A stretch of DNA of 9,384 bases from Kiritimatiellia bacterium (GCA_016302985.1 JAEDMN010000123.1:1-9384); one strand, 5' to 3'; positions 1 through 7,654 are shown, counted from the stretch's first letter. Program-made: numbers and translations. Notes: generated by a model from the letters alone, not told the origin.

Positions 1-2064
1 AAGGCGCCGCGGACGTGGTCCGTCGACCTGCCGTGCTCGAACGACTACGGCCGCGTCGAAGGCATCGCGCCGGTCTTCATCGAGGGCGAGCCGTGGAAGG
101 GGAAGCCGACGCGCATCTTCGCGTGGTGGGGGCTGCCGAAGGGGGCCTCCGCCGAGAAGAAGGTGCCGGCGATGGTGCTCGTGCACGGGGGCGGCGGCAC
201 GGCCTTCGCGAAGTGGGTGAAGACCTGGAACGACCGCGGCTACGCGGCGATCGCGATGGATACCTGCGGCAAGATGCCGAACGGCGAGCGGGACGGCAAG
301 CCGCATCCGACGCATCCGTGGTCGGGTCCGAGCGGCTGGGGCAGCTCCGTCGCGCAGGTCGTCGACCCGGTCCCGGACCAGTGGACCTACCACGCCGTCG
401 CGGCGGTGATGCGCTGCCATTCGTTCCTCCGGTCGCGTCCCGAGGTGCAGGCGGACCGCATCGGCCTCACGGGCATCAGCTGGGGCGGCTACCTCACGTC
501 CATCGTGATGAGCGTCGACGACCGCTTCCTGTTCGCGGCGCCGGTCTACGGCTGCGGCTGGTACGACCTCAATCCGCAGTGGGACCACATGAACCCCGAC
601 CGCGAGAAGTACCGGAAGTGGCTGGCGCTCTGGGATCCGAAGAACTATCTCTCCGACGTCGGGGGCGGCGGCGCGAAGAAGCCCGTTCTCTGGTGCTGCG
701 GCACGAACGACCGCTGGTATCCGCTCGATGCCGTGCGCCGCTCCTGCAACGCGCTCAACCCCGGCGTGCCGCTGAGCCTCTCCCTCAAGCTGCGCATGCC
801 GCACGGACATCCCCCGGCCGGCGATCCGAAGGAGATCGCGGCGATGGCGGACCACTTCCTGAAGGGCGGGAAGCCGCTCGTCGAGGTCACGTCCGCCTGC
901 CTGCGCGACGGGAAGCTGCACGTCGCGTTCGACGCGCACGGACGGAAGGTGGCGAAGGCCGAGCTGCTCGCGACCTGTTCGGCGAAGCTGCCGCTCATGG
1001 ACCGCCCCTGGACCGCGACGCCCGTCGCGTCCGTCGGCGCCGGGGCCTTCGCCGCGCCCGTCCCCGCGGACGCCGTCATGTTCTTCGCGAACGTCGTCAC
1101 GGACGACGGCCTCGTCGCCTCCACCCGCATCTTCGCGCGCGCGGACTGGGGCCTCGTCGACAATCCGCGCAATCCGGACACGGACTGGATGGCGGGCCGG
1201 GCGGGCCTCTTCGCGCACTTCCTCTACGGCGCGGACGTGGCGGACCGCGTGGCGAAGGAGTTCGACGTGCCGGCGCTCGTGAAGCAGGTCGTGGACGCGA
1301 AGGCGGACTACTTCGTCCTCACGCTCGGACAGAACACCGGCTGGATGTGCGCGCCGAACGTGACGTACGAGAAGACCGCCGGCTACGCGCCGGGCGCGCG
1401 GTGCTGCCCGCGCGACATCCCCGGCGAACTCGCCGCCGCGCTGAAGCCGCACGGCGTGAAGCTCCTGCTCTATCTGCCCTGCCAGCCGCCGATGCACGAC
1501 GTGGAGGCGGAGACCCGCTTCGGCTTTCCCGCGGAGCCGGCGCACCGCGACCGCACGGTCAACCGCGCCGCGGCGCGGGAATGGGCCAAGGTCATCGAGG
1601 AGTGGAGCCGCCGGTACGGCGACGCGGTGGCGGGCTGGTGGTTCGACGGCGCCTACCGCTGGATCCGCTTCGACGACGAAATCGCGGAAATCTACGCGGC
1701 GGCGGTCAAGCGCGGCAACCCGCACGCCGTCGTCGCGTTCAACGAGGGCGTGAAGAAGCCGGTGCGGCCCTGGACGCAGGCGGGAGACTATCTCGCGGGC
1801 GAGGTCAACGAGCCGCTGGACGAGGCCTGCGCGGGCCGCTTCCTCGGCGACCGGCAGTGGCATGTCCTCACGTACTGCGGGAAGACCTGGGGCCGTTCGG
1901 ACTGCCGCTTCTCCGACGCGCAGTGGATCGCGTGGATGAAGCCCGCGCTCGCGGCCGGCGGGGCGGTGACGGTGGACGTGCACATCGACCGTCCCTCGGG
2001 ACGGTTGAACGCGGAGCAGGTCGCGCAGATGAAGCGCGTCTTCGCCGCCGCCCGAAAAGAATAG
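1..2064 (+). CDS. Two-domain alpha/beta-hydrolase esterase plus GH29-like glycosidase, 5' end missing
   Basis: The reading frame is open from base 1, so the start lies outside the window; 687 residues are visible. The ATG at 163 falls inside the first hydrolase strand (before LVHGGGG) and is not the start. The N-terminal part (to about residue 285) is an alpha/beta hydrolase of the acetylxylan esterase/prolyl-oligopeptidase-like type. It has a GISWGG nucleophile elbow (Ser160), an acid in GTNDRW (Asp237) and a histidine in MPHGH (His268 or His270). A beta-rich linker follows. From about residue 395 the protein resembles GH29 alpha-L-fucosidases: GRAGLFAHF (His406), ADYFVLTLGQ, and WWFDG (Asp549) where GH29 has its nucleophile. 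Such proteins probably remove acyl groups and sugars from plant, algal or mucin glycans, outside the cytoplasm if a signal peptide lies upstream. The substrate is unknown. The gene converges with nadE, with 22 bp between stop codons and no visible terminator hairpin. Confidence 0.83.
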   Translation, partial: KAPRTWSVDLPCSNDYGRVEGIAPVFIEGEPWKGKPTRIFAWWGLPKGASAEKKVPAMVLVHGGGGTAFAKWVKTWNDRGYAAIAMDTCGKMPNGERDGKPHPTHPWSGPSGWGSSVAQVVDPVPDQWTYHAVAAVMRCHSFLRSRPEVQADRIGLTGISWGGYLTSIVMSVDDRFLFAAPVYGCGWYDLNPQWDHMNPDREKYRKWLALWDPKNYLSDVGGGGAKKPVLWCCGTNDRWYPLDAVRRSCNALNPGVPLSLSLKLRMPHGHPPAGDPKEIAAMADHFLKGGKPLVEVTSACLRDGKLHVAFDAHGRKVAKAELLATCSAKLPLMDRPWTATPVASVGAGAFAAPVPADAVMFFANVVTDDGLVASTRIFARADWGLVDNPRNPDTDWMAGRAGLFAHFLYGADVADRVAKEFDVPALVKQVVDAKADYFVLTLGQNTGWMCAPNVTYEKTAGYAPGARCCPRDIPGELAAALKPHGVKLLLYLPCQPPMHDVEAETRFGFPAEPAHRDRTVNRAAAREWAKVIEEWSRRYGDAVAGWWFDGAYRWIRFDDEIAEIYAAAVKRGNPHAVVAFNEGVKKPVRPWTQAGDYLAGEVNEPLDEACAGRFLGDRQWHVLTYCGKTWGRSDCRFSDAQWIAWMKPALAAGGAVTVDVHIDRPSGRLNAEQVAQMKRVFAAARKE

Positions 2065-2086
2065 CCGCGCCGGCCCGCCCGTGGTT

Positions 2087-4012
2087 CTAAAGGCTGGCGG
2101 CGTCGGAGGGCATGCGCCAGTCGCCGCGGGGCGAGAGGCAGACGCTGCCGACCTTGGGTCCGTCCGGTAGGCAGCTGCGCTTGAACTGCCGCGTGCGGAA
2201 GCGGTGGAAGAAGACGTCCAGCCACTTCGCGACCGTCGCCGCGTCGTAGGCGTCCGCGAACGTCTGCAGGGCGAGCGCGTGGACCTTCTCCTTCGACGCG
2301 CCGCGGCGGAGGACGTGGTAGAGGAAGAAGTCGTGGAGCTCGTAGGGGCCGACCTTGTCCTCGGTCACCTGGGCGATCGTGCCGTCCGCGTTTGCGGGCA
2401 GCAGCTCGGGTGAGACGGGCGTGGCGAGGATGTCCCGCAGCGCGGCCGCGGCCTCGCCCCCGACCTTCCCCGCGTACCAGTCCACGATGTAGCGCACGAG
2501 CGTCTTGGGGACGCCGGCGTTGACGCCGTACATGCTCATGTGGTCGCCGTTGTAGGTGCACCAGCCGAGGGCGAGCTCCGAGAGGTCGCCCGTGCCGACC
2601 ACGAGTCCGCCGATCTGGTTCGCCTTGTTCATCAGGAAGTAGGTGCGGCCGCGCGCCTGGGCGTTCTCGTAGGCGATGTCGTGCACGGACTCGTCGCGGC
2701 CGAGGTCGGAGAGGTTCTGGCGCGCCGTCGGCGAGATGTCGACCGTCTCGAGCGGGACGCCGAGTCCGTCGCAGAGGCGTCCGGCGTTGCCCTTCGTGCG
2801 CGCGGTCGTGCCGAAGCCGGGAAGCGTGTAGCAGTGGATGCCGGCGAAGGGGAGGCCGAGGCGGCGGAACGCCTCGACGCAGACGAGCAGGGCGAGCGCC
2901 GAGTCGAGTCCGCCGGAGAGGCCGAGCACGACGTCGCGGCAGCCGACCGCGGAGAGCCGCGTGGCGAGGCCCGCGGACTGGATCGCGAGGATCTCCTCGC
3001 AGCGGGCGTCGCGGTCCGCGCGGACGGACGGGACGAAGGGGCGGGGGTCGACGGGGCGGAGGAGGGGCGTTTGCGGAGTTGGCGAAGTTGAAGAATGCGG
3101 GCGTTCGAGTGTGCGCGTGTCCGCGTGTGCGAGTGGGACGTGGCGCACGGGGGAGAAGGGCGCGCGGCGAAAGGAGAAGGAGGCGGAGCGCTCGAAGTCG
3201 AGGAAGCCGAGGTCGACGTCGGCGAGGGCGAGCTGCGGGTCGCGGGAGAAGCGGGGGCCTTCGGCGAGGAGGGTGCCGTTCTCGGCGACGAGGGCGTGTC
3301 CGCCGTAGACGAGGTCGGTGGAGGACTCGCCGACGCCCGCGCCCGCGTAGACGTAGGCGGCGAGGCAGCGGGCGGACTGCGAGAGGACGAGGCCGCGGCG
3401 GTAGTCCGCCTTGCCGACGAGCTCGTCCGAGGCGCTGAGGTTCAGCAGGACGTTCGCGCCGGCGAGCGCGAGGCGGGCGGAGGGCGGGTTCGGCGCCCAG
3501 AGATCCTCGCAGAGCTCGATTCCGAGGACGGCGCCGGAGGGGTGGTCGAAGACGAGGTCGTTGCCGAAGGGGACGGTGGCGCCCGCGAGGGCGATCTCGG
3601 AGGGCGCCGCGTCCAGGGCGCTCGCGAACCAGCGCGCCTCGTAGAACTCGCGCGTGTTGGCGAGGAAGGTCTTGGGCACGACGCCGTTCAGTTCGCCGTC
3701 CGAGAGGACGGCGGCGCAGTTGTAGATGCGGCCGGCGACGCGGACGGGGAGCCCGACCACGGCGACGAGGCCGCGTGTCGCCTCCGACTGGAGAAGCTCG
3801 CGCAGCGCGTCCTCCGCGGCGGCGAGCAAGGAGGGCCGGTGGAAGAGGTCCGCGCAGGTGTAGCCCGTGAGGCCGAGTTCGGGAAGGACGACGGCTTCGG
3901 CGCGCCGGGCGCGGGCCGTTCCCAGGATCTCGCGCGTGCGCGCGAGGTTGCCGGCGACGTCCGCCGGCCGGACCGGCGGCACGGCCGCCGCGATGCGCAG
4001 ATAGTCCTTCAT
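2087..4012 (-). CDS. nadE: Glutamine-dependent NAD+ synthetase
   Basis: Cytoplasmic enzyme for the last step of NAD synthesis: nicotinate adenine dinucleotide is amidated with ATP, using ammonia released from glutamine. The protein has 641 residues, normal for the two-domain glutamine-using form. The N-terminal nitrilase-type glutaminase has the catalytic triad Glu45 (VLPELGLTGY), Lys114 (VVPKTF) and Cys168 (GIELCEDLW). The C-terminal synthetase has the ATP-pyrophosphatase loop SGGLDS (366-371), GTGDLSELALGW and the typical tail PDGPKVGSVCLSPRGDW. The ATG at 4012 is chosen because GGAGG lies 7 nt upstream and homologues begin close to this point. An in-frame ATG at 4084 would translate through a strong hairpin. 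The interdomain linker (about 286-326) is long and Pro/Ser/Thr-rich. It is the third gene after glnK-amtB on the same strand and may be read through from them; no own promoter was identified. Confidence 0.96.
   Translation of the reverse strand: MKDYLRIAAAVPPVRPADVAGNLARTREILGTARARRAEAVVLPELGLTGYTCADLFHRPSLLAAAEDALRELLQSEATRGLVAVVGLPVRVAGRIYNCAAVLSDGELNGVVPKTFLANTREFYEARWFASALDAAPSEIALAGATVPFGNDLVFDHPSGAVLGIELCEDLWAPNPPSARLALAGANVLLNLSASDELVGKADYRRGLVLSQSARCLAAYVYAGAGVGESSTDLVYGGHALVAENGTLLAEGPRFSRDPQLALADVDLGFLDFERSASFSFRRAPFSPVRHVPLAHADTRTLERPHSSTSPTPQTPLLRPVDPRPFVPSVRADRDARCEEILAIQSAGLATRLSAVGCRDVVLGLSGGLDSALALLVCVEAFRRLGLPFAGIHCYTLPGFGTTARTKGNAGRLCDGLGVPLETVDISPTARQNLSDLGRDESVHDIAYENAQARGRTYFLMNKANQIGGLVVGTGDLSELALGWCTYNGDHMSMYGVNAGVPKTLVRYIVDWYAGKVGGEAAAALRDILATPVSPELLPANADGTIAQVTEDKVGPYELHDFFLYHVLRRGASKEKVHALALQTFADAYDAATVAKWLDVFFHRFRTRQFKRSCLPDGPKVGSVCLSPRGDWRMPSDAASL
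3071..3140. other. Low-complexity segment encoding the NadE interdomain linker
   Basis: This stretch inside nadE differs in texture from the coding sequence around it. It includes an alternating purine-pyrimidine run (GTGTGCGCGTGT at 3109-3120, CGCGTGTGCG at 3122-3131) and the near-repeated word CGAAGTTGAAGAA. It encodes a Ser/Thr/Pro/His-rich linker, about residues 291-314 of NadE, between the glutaminase and synthetase domains. The reading frame is kept. It may be an in-frame repeat insertion or simply a relaxed linker; the sequence alone cannot decide. Confidence 0.45.
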
Positions 4013-4037
4013 GTCGTCTCCTCCCTTCAAGCAGGAA

Positions 4038-4063
4038 GGAACCCGGCCGTGCGGCCGGGTTCC
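4038..4063 (-). terminator. Strong hairpin between amtB and nadE
   Basis: A perfect 12-bp inverted repeat, GGAACCCGGCCG (4038-4049) and CGGCCGGGTTCC (4052-4063), has only two bases between its arms, so the RNA would form an 11-bp or slightly shorter stem with a four-base loop. It begins 33 bp past the amtB stop and ends 13 bp before the nadE Shine-Dalgarno sequence. On the minus strand it is followed by TTCCTGCTT, a poor U-tract. It may be a leaky intrinsic terminator lowering nadE expression relative to amtB, or an RNA-stability or processing element. The structure is certain; the function is inferred. Confidence 0.6.
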
Positions 4064-4096
4064 CCGTTCGATGCCCGGAGGCACCGCCTTGTCCCG

Positions 4097-5446
4097 TTAC
4101 ATGTTGCTGAAGAACTGGAACGAGGCGTACGCGTCCTGGCCGTGCTCGGTGAGGTCGAGGCCCTTGAGCTCGGTCTTCTCGCTGACGCGGAGGATGCCGC
4201 ATTTCTTCAGGATGAAGAAGATCAGCAGGCCGGTGCCGAACGCCCAGGCGGCGGTGACGCCCACGCCGAGGGCCTGCACGCCGAGGTACTTCAGGCCGCC
4301 GCCGTAGAAGAGGCCGACCAGCTCGTTGCCGTAGCTGTAGGAGGTCGGGGCCGCGAAGAGGCCGACCGCGAGGGTGCCCCACACGCCGTTCACGCAGTGG
4401 ACCGAGACCGCGCCGACCGGGTCGTCGACGTGGATCTTGTCGAAGAAGAACACCGAGAGGACCACGAGCACGCCGGCGACGAGGCCGATGACGACCGAGG
4501 CGTTGGCGGTGACCTGGTCGCAGGGCGCGGTGATCGCGACGAGACCCGCGAGCGAGCCGTTCAGCGTCATCGTGAGGTCGGGCTTGCCCATGATCACCCA
4601 GGCGGTGATCAGCGCGGCGACCGTGCCGGCGCAGGCGGCCAGGTTGGTGGTCATCGCGACGCGGCCGACCGAACCGATGCCCGCGGTGTAGCTGCCGGGG
4701 TTGAAGCCGAACCAGCCGATCCAGAGGAGGAACACGCCGAGCGTGCCGAGGATGAGGCTGTGGCCCGGAATCGGGTTCGCCTTGCCGTCGTGGCGGTACT
4801 TGCCGATGCGCGGGCCGAGCATCATGGCGCCCGCGAGGGCGATCCAGCCGCCGACCGAGTGGACGACCGTGGAACCGGCGAAGTCGTGGAAGCCCAGCGC
4901 CTCGATCCAGCCCTTGGACGCCTCGCCCGCGAGCGAGCCCCACATCCAGTGTCCGCTAATCGGGTAGACGACCGCGCTCACGAGAATGGAGTAGATGAGG
5001 TAGCTCTTGAACTCGATGCGCTCGGCCACCGCGCCGGAGACGATTGTCGCGGCGGTGGCGCAGAACATCGTCTGGAAGAACAGGAACGTCCAGTCCCAGA
5101 CGCCTTCGCCCGTCGCGAGCGACGGCATGCCGAGTCCGCCCCAGCCGAACCACATGCCCAGCTTGTTCGCGCCGAACATGATGGCCGCGCCCAGGATGAA
5201 GAACCCGAGCGAGCCGGCGGCGAAGTCCATCAGGTTCTTCATCATGATGTTCGCCGCGTTCTTCGCGCGGGTGAAGCCCGTCTCGACGAGCGCGAAGCCC
5301 GCCTGCATGGTGAACACCAGGATGCCCGCGATCAGGGTCCAGACGACGTTCAGGTTCGTCTGCACCGAATCCGCGGTCGCGGGGGCGTCGGCCGCCAGCG
5401 CGCCGGCGGCGCACAGGGCCGCCATTCCAAGGACGATTCTTTTCAT
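4097..5446 (-). CDS. amtB: Ammonium channel AmtB/Amt family
   Basis: Inner-membrane trimeric channel that takes up ammonium when external nitrogen is scarce. The protein has 449 residues. An N-terminal signal peptide (MKRIVLGMAALCAAGALA, likely cleaved after residue 19 or 20) is followed by about eleven hydrophobic segments. Family signatures are present: GFALVETGFTRAKNAANI (50-67), HDFAGSTVVH with the first pore histidine His196, and DDPVGAVSVHCVNG with the second pore histidine His350. These correspond to the twin histidines His168 and His318 of E. coli AmtB. The cytoplasmic tail keeps GLDLTEHG-DAY, the usual PII-interacting end. The ATG at 5446 is preferred over one at 5485 because it starts the signal peptide and has GGAAGG just upstream. 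The gene lies 31 bp after glnK, the common arrangement in which GlnK plugs the channel. Confidence 0.97.
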   Translation of the reverse strand: MKRIVLGMAALCAAGALAADAPATADSVQTNLNVVWTLIAGILVFTMQAGFALVETGFTRAKNAANIMMKNLMDFAAGSLGFFILGAAIMFGANKLGMWFGWGGLGMPSLATGEGVWDWTFLFFQTMFCATAATIVSGAVAERIEFKSYLIYSILVSAVVYPISGHWMWGSLAGEASKGWIEALGFHDFAGSTVVHSVGGWIALAGAMMLGPRIGKYRHDGKANPIPGHSLILGTLGVFLLWIGWFGFNPGSYTAGIGSVGRVAMTTNLAACAGTVAALITAWVIMGKPDLTMTLNGSLAGLVAITAPCDQVTANASVVIGLVAGVLVVLSVFFFDKIHVDDPVGAVSVHCVNGVWGTLAVGLFAAPTSYSYGNELVGLFYGGGLKYLGVQALGVGVTAAWAFGTGLLIFFILKKCGILRVSEKTELKGLDLTEHGQDAYASFQFFSNM

Positions 5447-5477
5447 CTCATACCTTCCAGTCTTTAATCGCGTTTCC

Positions 5478-5819
5478 TCAGCCAATCGCGGCCGGACCCT
5501 TCTCGCCCGTGCGGATGCGGATGCATTCGTCCATGGGGAGGATGAAGATCTTGCCGTCTCCGATGTCGCCCGTGCGGGCGCCCTCGATGATGCCGTCCAC
5601 CGTCTTCTGCACGAACTCGTCGTTCACGGCGATCGCGAGACGCACCTTCTTCAGGAGCGTGACCTCCTCGATCGCACCGCGGTAGAGGTGCTGGTAGCCC
5701 ATCTGCTGGCCGCAGCCCAGTGCGTTGGAGACGGACATCTTGTAGACCTGGCGCTCGTACAGGGCCTGTTTCACGGAGTTCAGCCGTTCGGGCTGAATGT
5801 AGGCGATGATCAGCTTCAT
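5478..5819 (-). CDS. glnK: PII nitrogen regulatory protein (GlnK type)
   Basis: Small trimeric cytoplasmic sensor of ATP/ADP and 2-oxoglutarate that controls AmtB and often other nitrogen targets. At 113 residues it aligns with E. coli GlnB without gaps. Ligand-binding positions are kept: Gln39, Lys58, Lys90 in TGDIGDGKIF, and Arg101 and Arg103 in CIRIRTGEKG. The T-loop reads GYQHLYRGAIEEV. Tyr46 is present, but position 51, the tyrosine uridylylated by GlnD in enterobacteria and adenylylated in actinobacteria, is Glu. Position 49, the cyanobacterial phosphoserine, is Ala. The protein is therefore probably not covalently modified at these sites. AAAGGAAAA lies a few bases before the ATG. It is the first gene of the glnK-amtB unit, with a sigma-54-type promoter about 50 bp upstream. 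The name glnK rather than glnB rests on the amtB linkage. Confidence 0.95.
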   Translation of the reverse strand: MKLIIAYIQPERLNSVKQALYERQVYKMSVSNALGCGQQMGYQHLYRGAIEEVTLLKKVRLAIAVNDEFVQKTVDGIIEGARTGDIGDGKIFILPMDECIRIRTGEKGPAAIG

Positions 5820-5867
5820 GTTCTTTTCCTTTGCTGTCGGCGGTCATCCGGCGACGCCACCTGAATC

Positions 5868-5883
5868 GCACAATCCGTGCCAA
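5868..5883 (-). promoter_or_regulatory. Sigma-54 (-24/-12) promoter of glnK-amtB
   Basis: Read on the minus strand, the site is TTGGCACGGATTGTGC. Against the RpoN consensus TTGGCACGN4TTGC it differs only at the first T of the -12 element. The spacing of GG-N10-GC is exact, with GC at 5869-5868. The predicted start is near 5856, giving a leader of about 37 nt before glnK. The site lies between the purF terminator and glnK, in the right orientation. The match is visible; use by RpoN is inferred. Confidence 0.78.
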
Positions 5884-5909
5884 GGCGCATGCCGCGCCTT
5901 CCGGGCATG

Positions 5910-5936
5910 AAAAACGCCGTGGGCTTTCCACGGCGT
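5910..5936 (-). terminator. Intrinsic terminator of purF
   Basis: A 9-bp perfect stem, ACGCCGTGG (5914-5922) with CCACGGCGT (5928-5936), has a 5-nt loop. On the minus strand it is followed by a short T run (complement of AAAAA at 5910-5914). It lies 68 bp after the purF stop and just ahead of the glnK promoter, so it insulates glnK-amtB from purF transcription. On the plus strand no T run follows, so it acts on minus-strand transcripts. Confidence 0.85.
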
Positions 5937-6004
5937 GTAAAAGAATGCGGAAATGATTTCACCGCGTGTCGGGAAGTCCGTTCGTCCAGCGGACCGGGCG
6001 TGCG

Positions 6005-7654
6005 TCAATACGAACGGCCGTCGCGGCGGGCGAGGTAGTTCGCGAGGGCCATGCCCAGCACGCGTTCGCCGCCCGGGGTCGGGTAGTTGCCGGAGAAGTA
6101 CCAGTCGCCCGTCGTGTCGGGGCAGGAGGCGTGCAGGCCGTCCATCGTCTGGAAGATCACCTGGACCTCGGCGTGCATGTCCGGCGGGGTGAGGAGGTCG
6201 GCGATGGCCTTCGACAGCTGCTCCTGGGTGCAGGCCGCGTAGGCGGCGCGGAGTTCGTCGGGGGTGGTCGGCGCGACGTAGTTGCGCAGGCGCAGCATCG
6301 CGCGGAAGGCGACGAGTTCCCCGAGGGAGGACATGTCGATGCCGTAGCAGTCGGGATAGCAGATCGGCGGCGCGGAGGAGGCGACCACGATCTTGCGCGG
6401 CTTGAGGCGGTCGAGCATCGGCAGGATCGCGTTCTTCATCGTGTTGCCGCGCACGATCGAGTCGTCGAGGACGACGAGCGTGTCCACGTTCGGGCGGACG
6501 AGGCCGTAGGTGACGTCGTAGACGTGCTTGTAGAACTCCTTGCGGGCCTGGGCGTCGGCGATGAACGTGCGGAACTTCGCGTCCTTCACGGCGATCTGGC
6601 CGAAGCGGACGGGACGGCCCTCGGCGAGGCCCTCGGTCCAGAGCGACTCGATGAGCCCCTGGAAGGCGATCTGCGCGGAGTTGGGAATGTAGCTGAAGAA
6701 GGTGTGGTCCAGGTCGTAGTCCACGGCCTCGAGGATGGGCTTCGCGAGGGCCGCGCCGAGGGCCTTGCGCTCCCGGTGGATGTCCGCGTCGTTCGCGCGG
6801 GAGAAGTAGATGCGCTCGAAGACGCAGCTGCGCTTCTCGGCTTCGGGGCGCACGCGCTCGAAGGTGACCTCGCCGGTCGGGGAGACGAGCATCGCGACGC
6901 CGGGCTCGAGCTCCCTCACGTCCTCGGTGCGGCAGTCGAAGGCGGCCTGGATGGCCGGGCGTTCGGAGGCGACCGCGACGGCGCCGTCCATGACGCAGTA
7001 GAAGCCGGGGCGGATGCCGTGCTCGTCCCGCACGGCGAAGCTCCAGCCGTCGCCCGTGAGGCCGCAGAGCGTGTAGGCGCCGTCCGCGCGGGCGAGGACC
7101 GAGGTGAGCGCGTGGATGATCTGCTCGCGGCGCGAGGCCACGCCGTCGATCTCGGAATGGAGCATCTCGGACGCCAGCCATTCCGTCAGCACATAGCCGT
7201 CCGCGCCCGAGGTCGGGTGCTTGCCGAGCTTGACGTAGGCGTCGAACAGCTCGCGCGTGTTGGTGAGGTTGAAGTTGCCCGCGAGCATCAGCGTGCGGCG
7301 CAGCCGGGCCGCCGCGTGGATGAAGGGATGGCAGAAGCTCTCGTCGCCCTTGCCGAAGGTCGCGTAGCGGAGATGCCCGAGGAAGGCGCGCGCGTCGAAG
7401 CCCTCCGTGATCCGCGCGGTCCGCGCCAGCAGGTCGGCAAGCGGGTTCGCGGCGGCGGACTTCACCACCTTGTAGGCGGGCATGCCCGGCTCCGCGTCGA
7501 ACTTCAGCGCCGCGAGCCCGGCGCCGTCCTGCCCGCGGTTGTGCTGCTTCTCGAGCAGCAGGGTGATCTTCGCAAGTCCGGCCGTCGCGCTCATCTCGGC
7601 GTTCGTCAGCCGAATCATCGCGACCGCGCACTCGTGCTTGATCTCTTCAGACAT
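6005..7654 (-). CDS. purF: Glutamine PRPP amidotransferase (PurF family, atypical subtype)
   Basis: Cytoplasmic enzyme of the PurF family, which transfers ammonia from glutamine to PRPP to give phosphoribosylamine, the first step of purine synthesis. The protein has 549 residues, longer than the usual 470-510. The Ntn glutaminase domain has Cys9 (KHECAVAMIRL), which would become N-terminal after removal of eight residues. It also has QHNRGQDGAGLA, Arg96 in GHLRYATFGK, and GNFNLTN (126-132). The phosphoribosyltransferase domain has RIYFSR and the PRPP loop VVLDDSIVRGNT (394-405). Odd points: the oxyanion Gly of canonical PurF (HNGNLTN) is Phe128, and the four-Cys iron-sulfur ligand set of the B. 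subtilis enzyme is not evident. The KHEC-AMIRL start resembles a long PurF-like subgroup that I recall from Bacteroidetes. The ATG at 7654 is chosen because GGAAGG lies 11 nt upstream and the Cys is then near the N-terminus; the ATG at 7738 lies before the predicted transcription start. It is divergent from gdhA. Confidence 0.88.
   Translation of the reverse strand: MSEEIKHECAVAMIRLTNAEMSATAGLAKITLLLEKQHNRGQDGAGLAALKFDAEPGMPAYKVVKSAAANPLADLLARTARITEGFDARAFLGHLRYATFGKGDESFCHPFIHAAARLRRTLMLAGNFNLTNTRELFDAYVKLGKHPTSGADGYVLTEWLASEMLHSEIDGVASRREQIIHALTSVLARADGAYTLCGLTGDGWSFAVRDEHGIRPGFYCVMDGAVAVASERPAIQAAFDCRTEDVRELEPGVAMLVSPTGEVTFERVRPEAEKRSCVFERIYFSRANDADIHRERKALGAALAKPILEAVDYDLDHTFFSYIPNSAQIAFQGLIESLWTEGLAEGRPVRFGQIAVKDAKFRTFIADAQARKEFYKHVYDVTYGLVRPNVDTLVVLDDSIVRGNTMKNAILPMLDRLKPRKIVVASSAPPICYPDCYGIDMSSLGELVAFRAMLRLRNYVAPTTPDELRAAYAACTQEQLSKAIADLLTPPDMHAEVQVIFQTMDGLHASCPDTTGDWYFSGNYPTPGGERVLGMALANYLARRDGRSY

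Noticed and set aside
4013..4084. Alternative upstream ATG for nadE
   Set aside because: Translation would run through the strong hairpin; the ATG at 4012 has an excellent ribosome binding site and fits the family N-terminus.
1788..4943. Long minus-strand open frame of 1051 codons
   Set aside because: It is an arginine- and proline-rich shadow of amtB and nadE and also runs across the convergent esterase gene. The real frames carry recognisable motifs; this one has none.
3095..5467. Long plus-strand open frame of 790 codons opposite nadE and amtB
   Set aside because: Its composition (Glu/Arg/Asp/Ala/Gly-rich) is typical of antisense frames in GC-rich coding DNA, and it lies opposite two well-supported genes.
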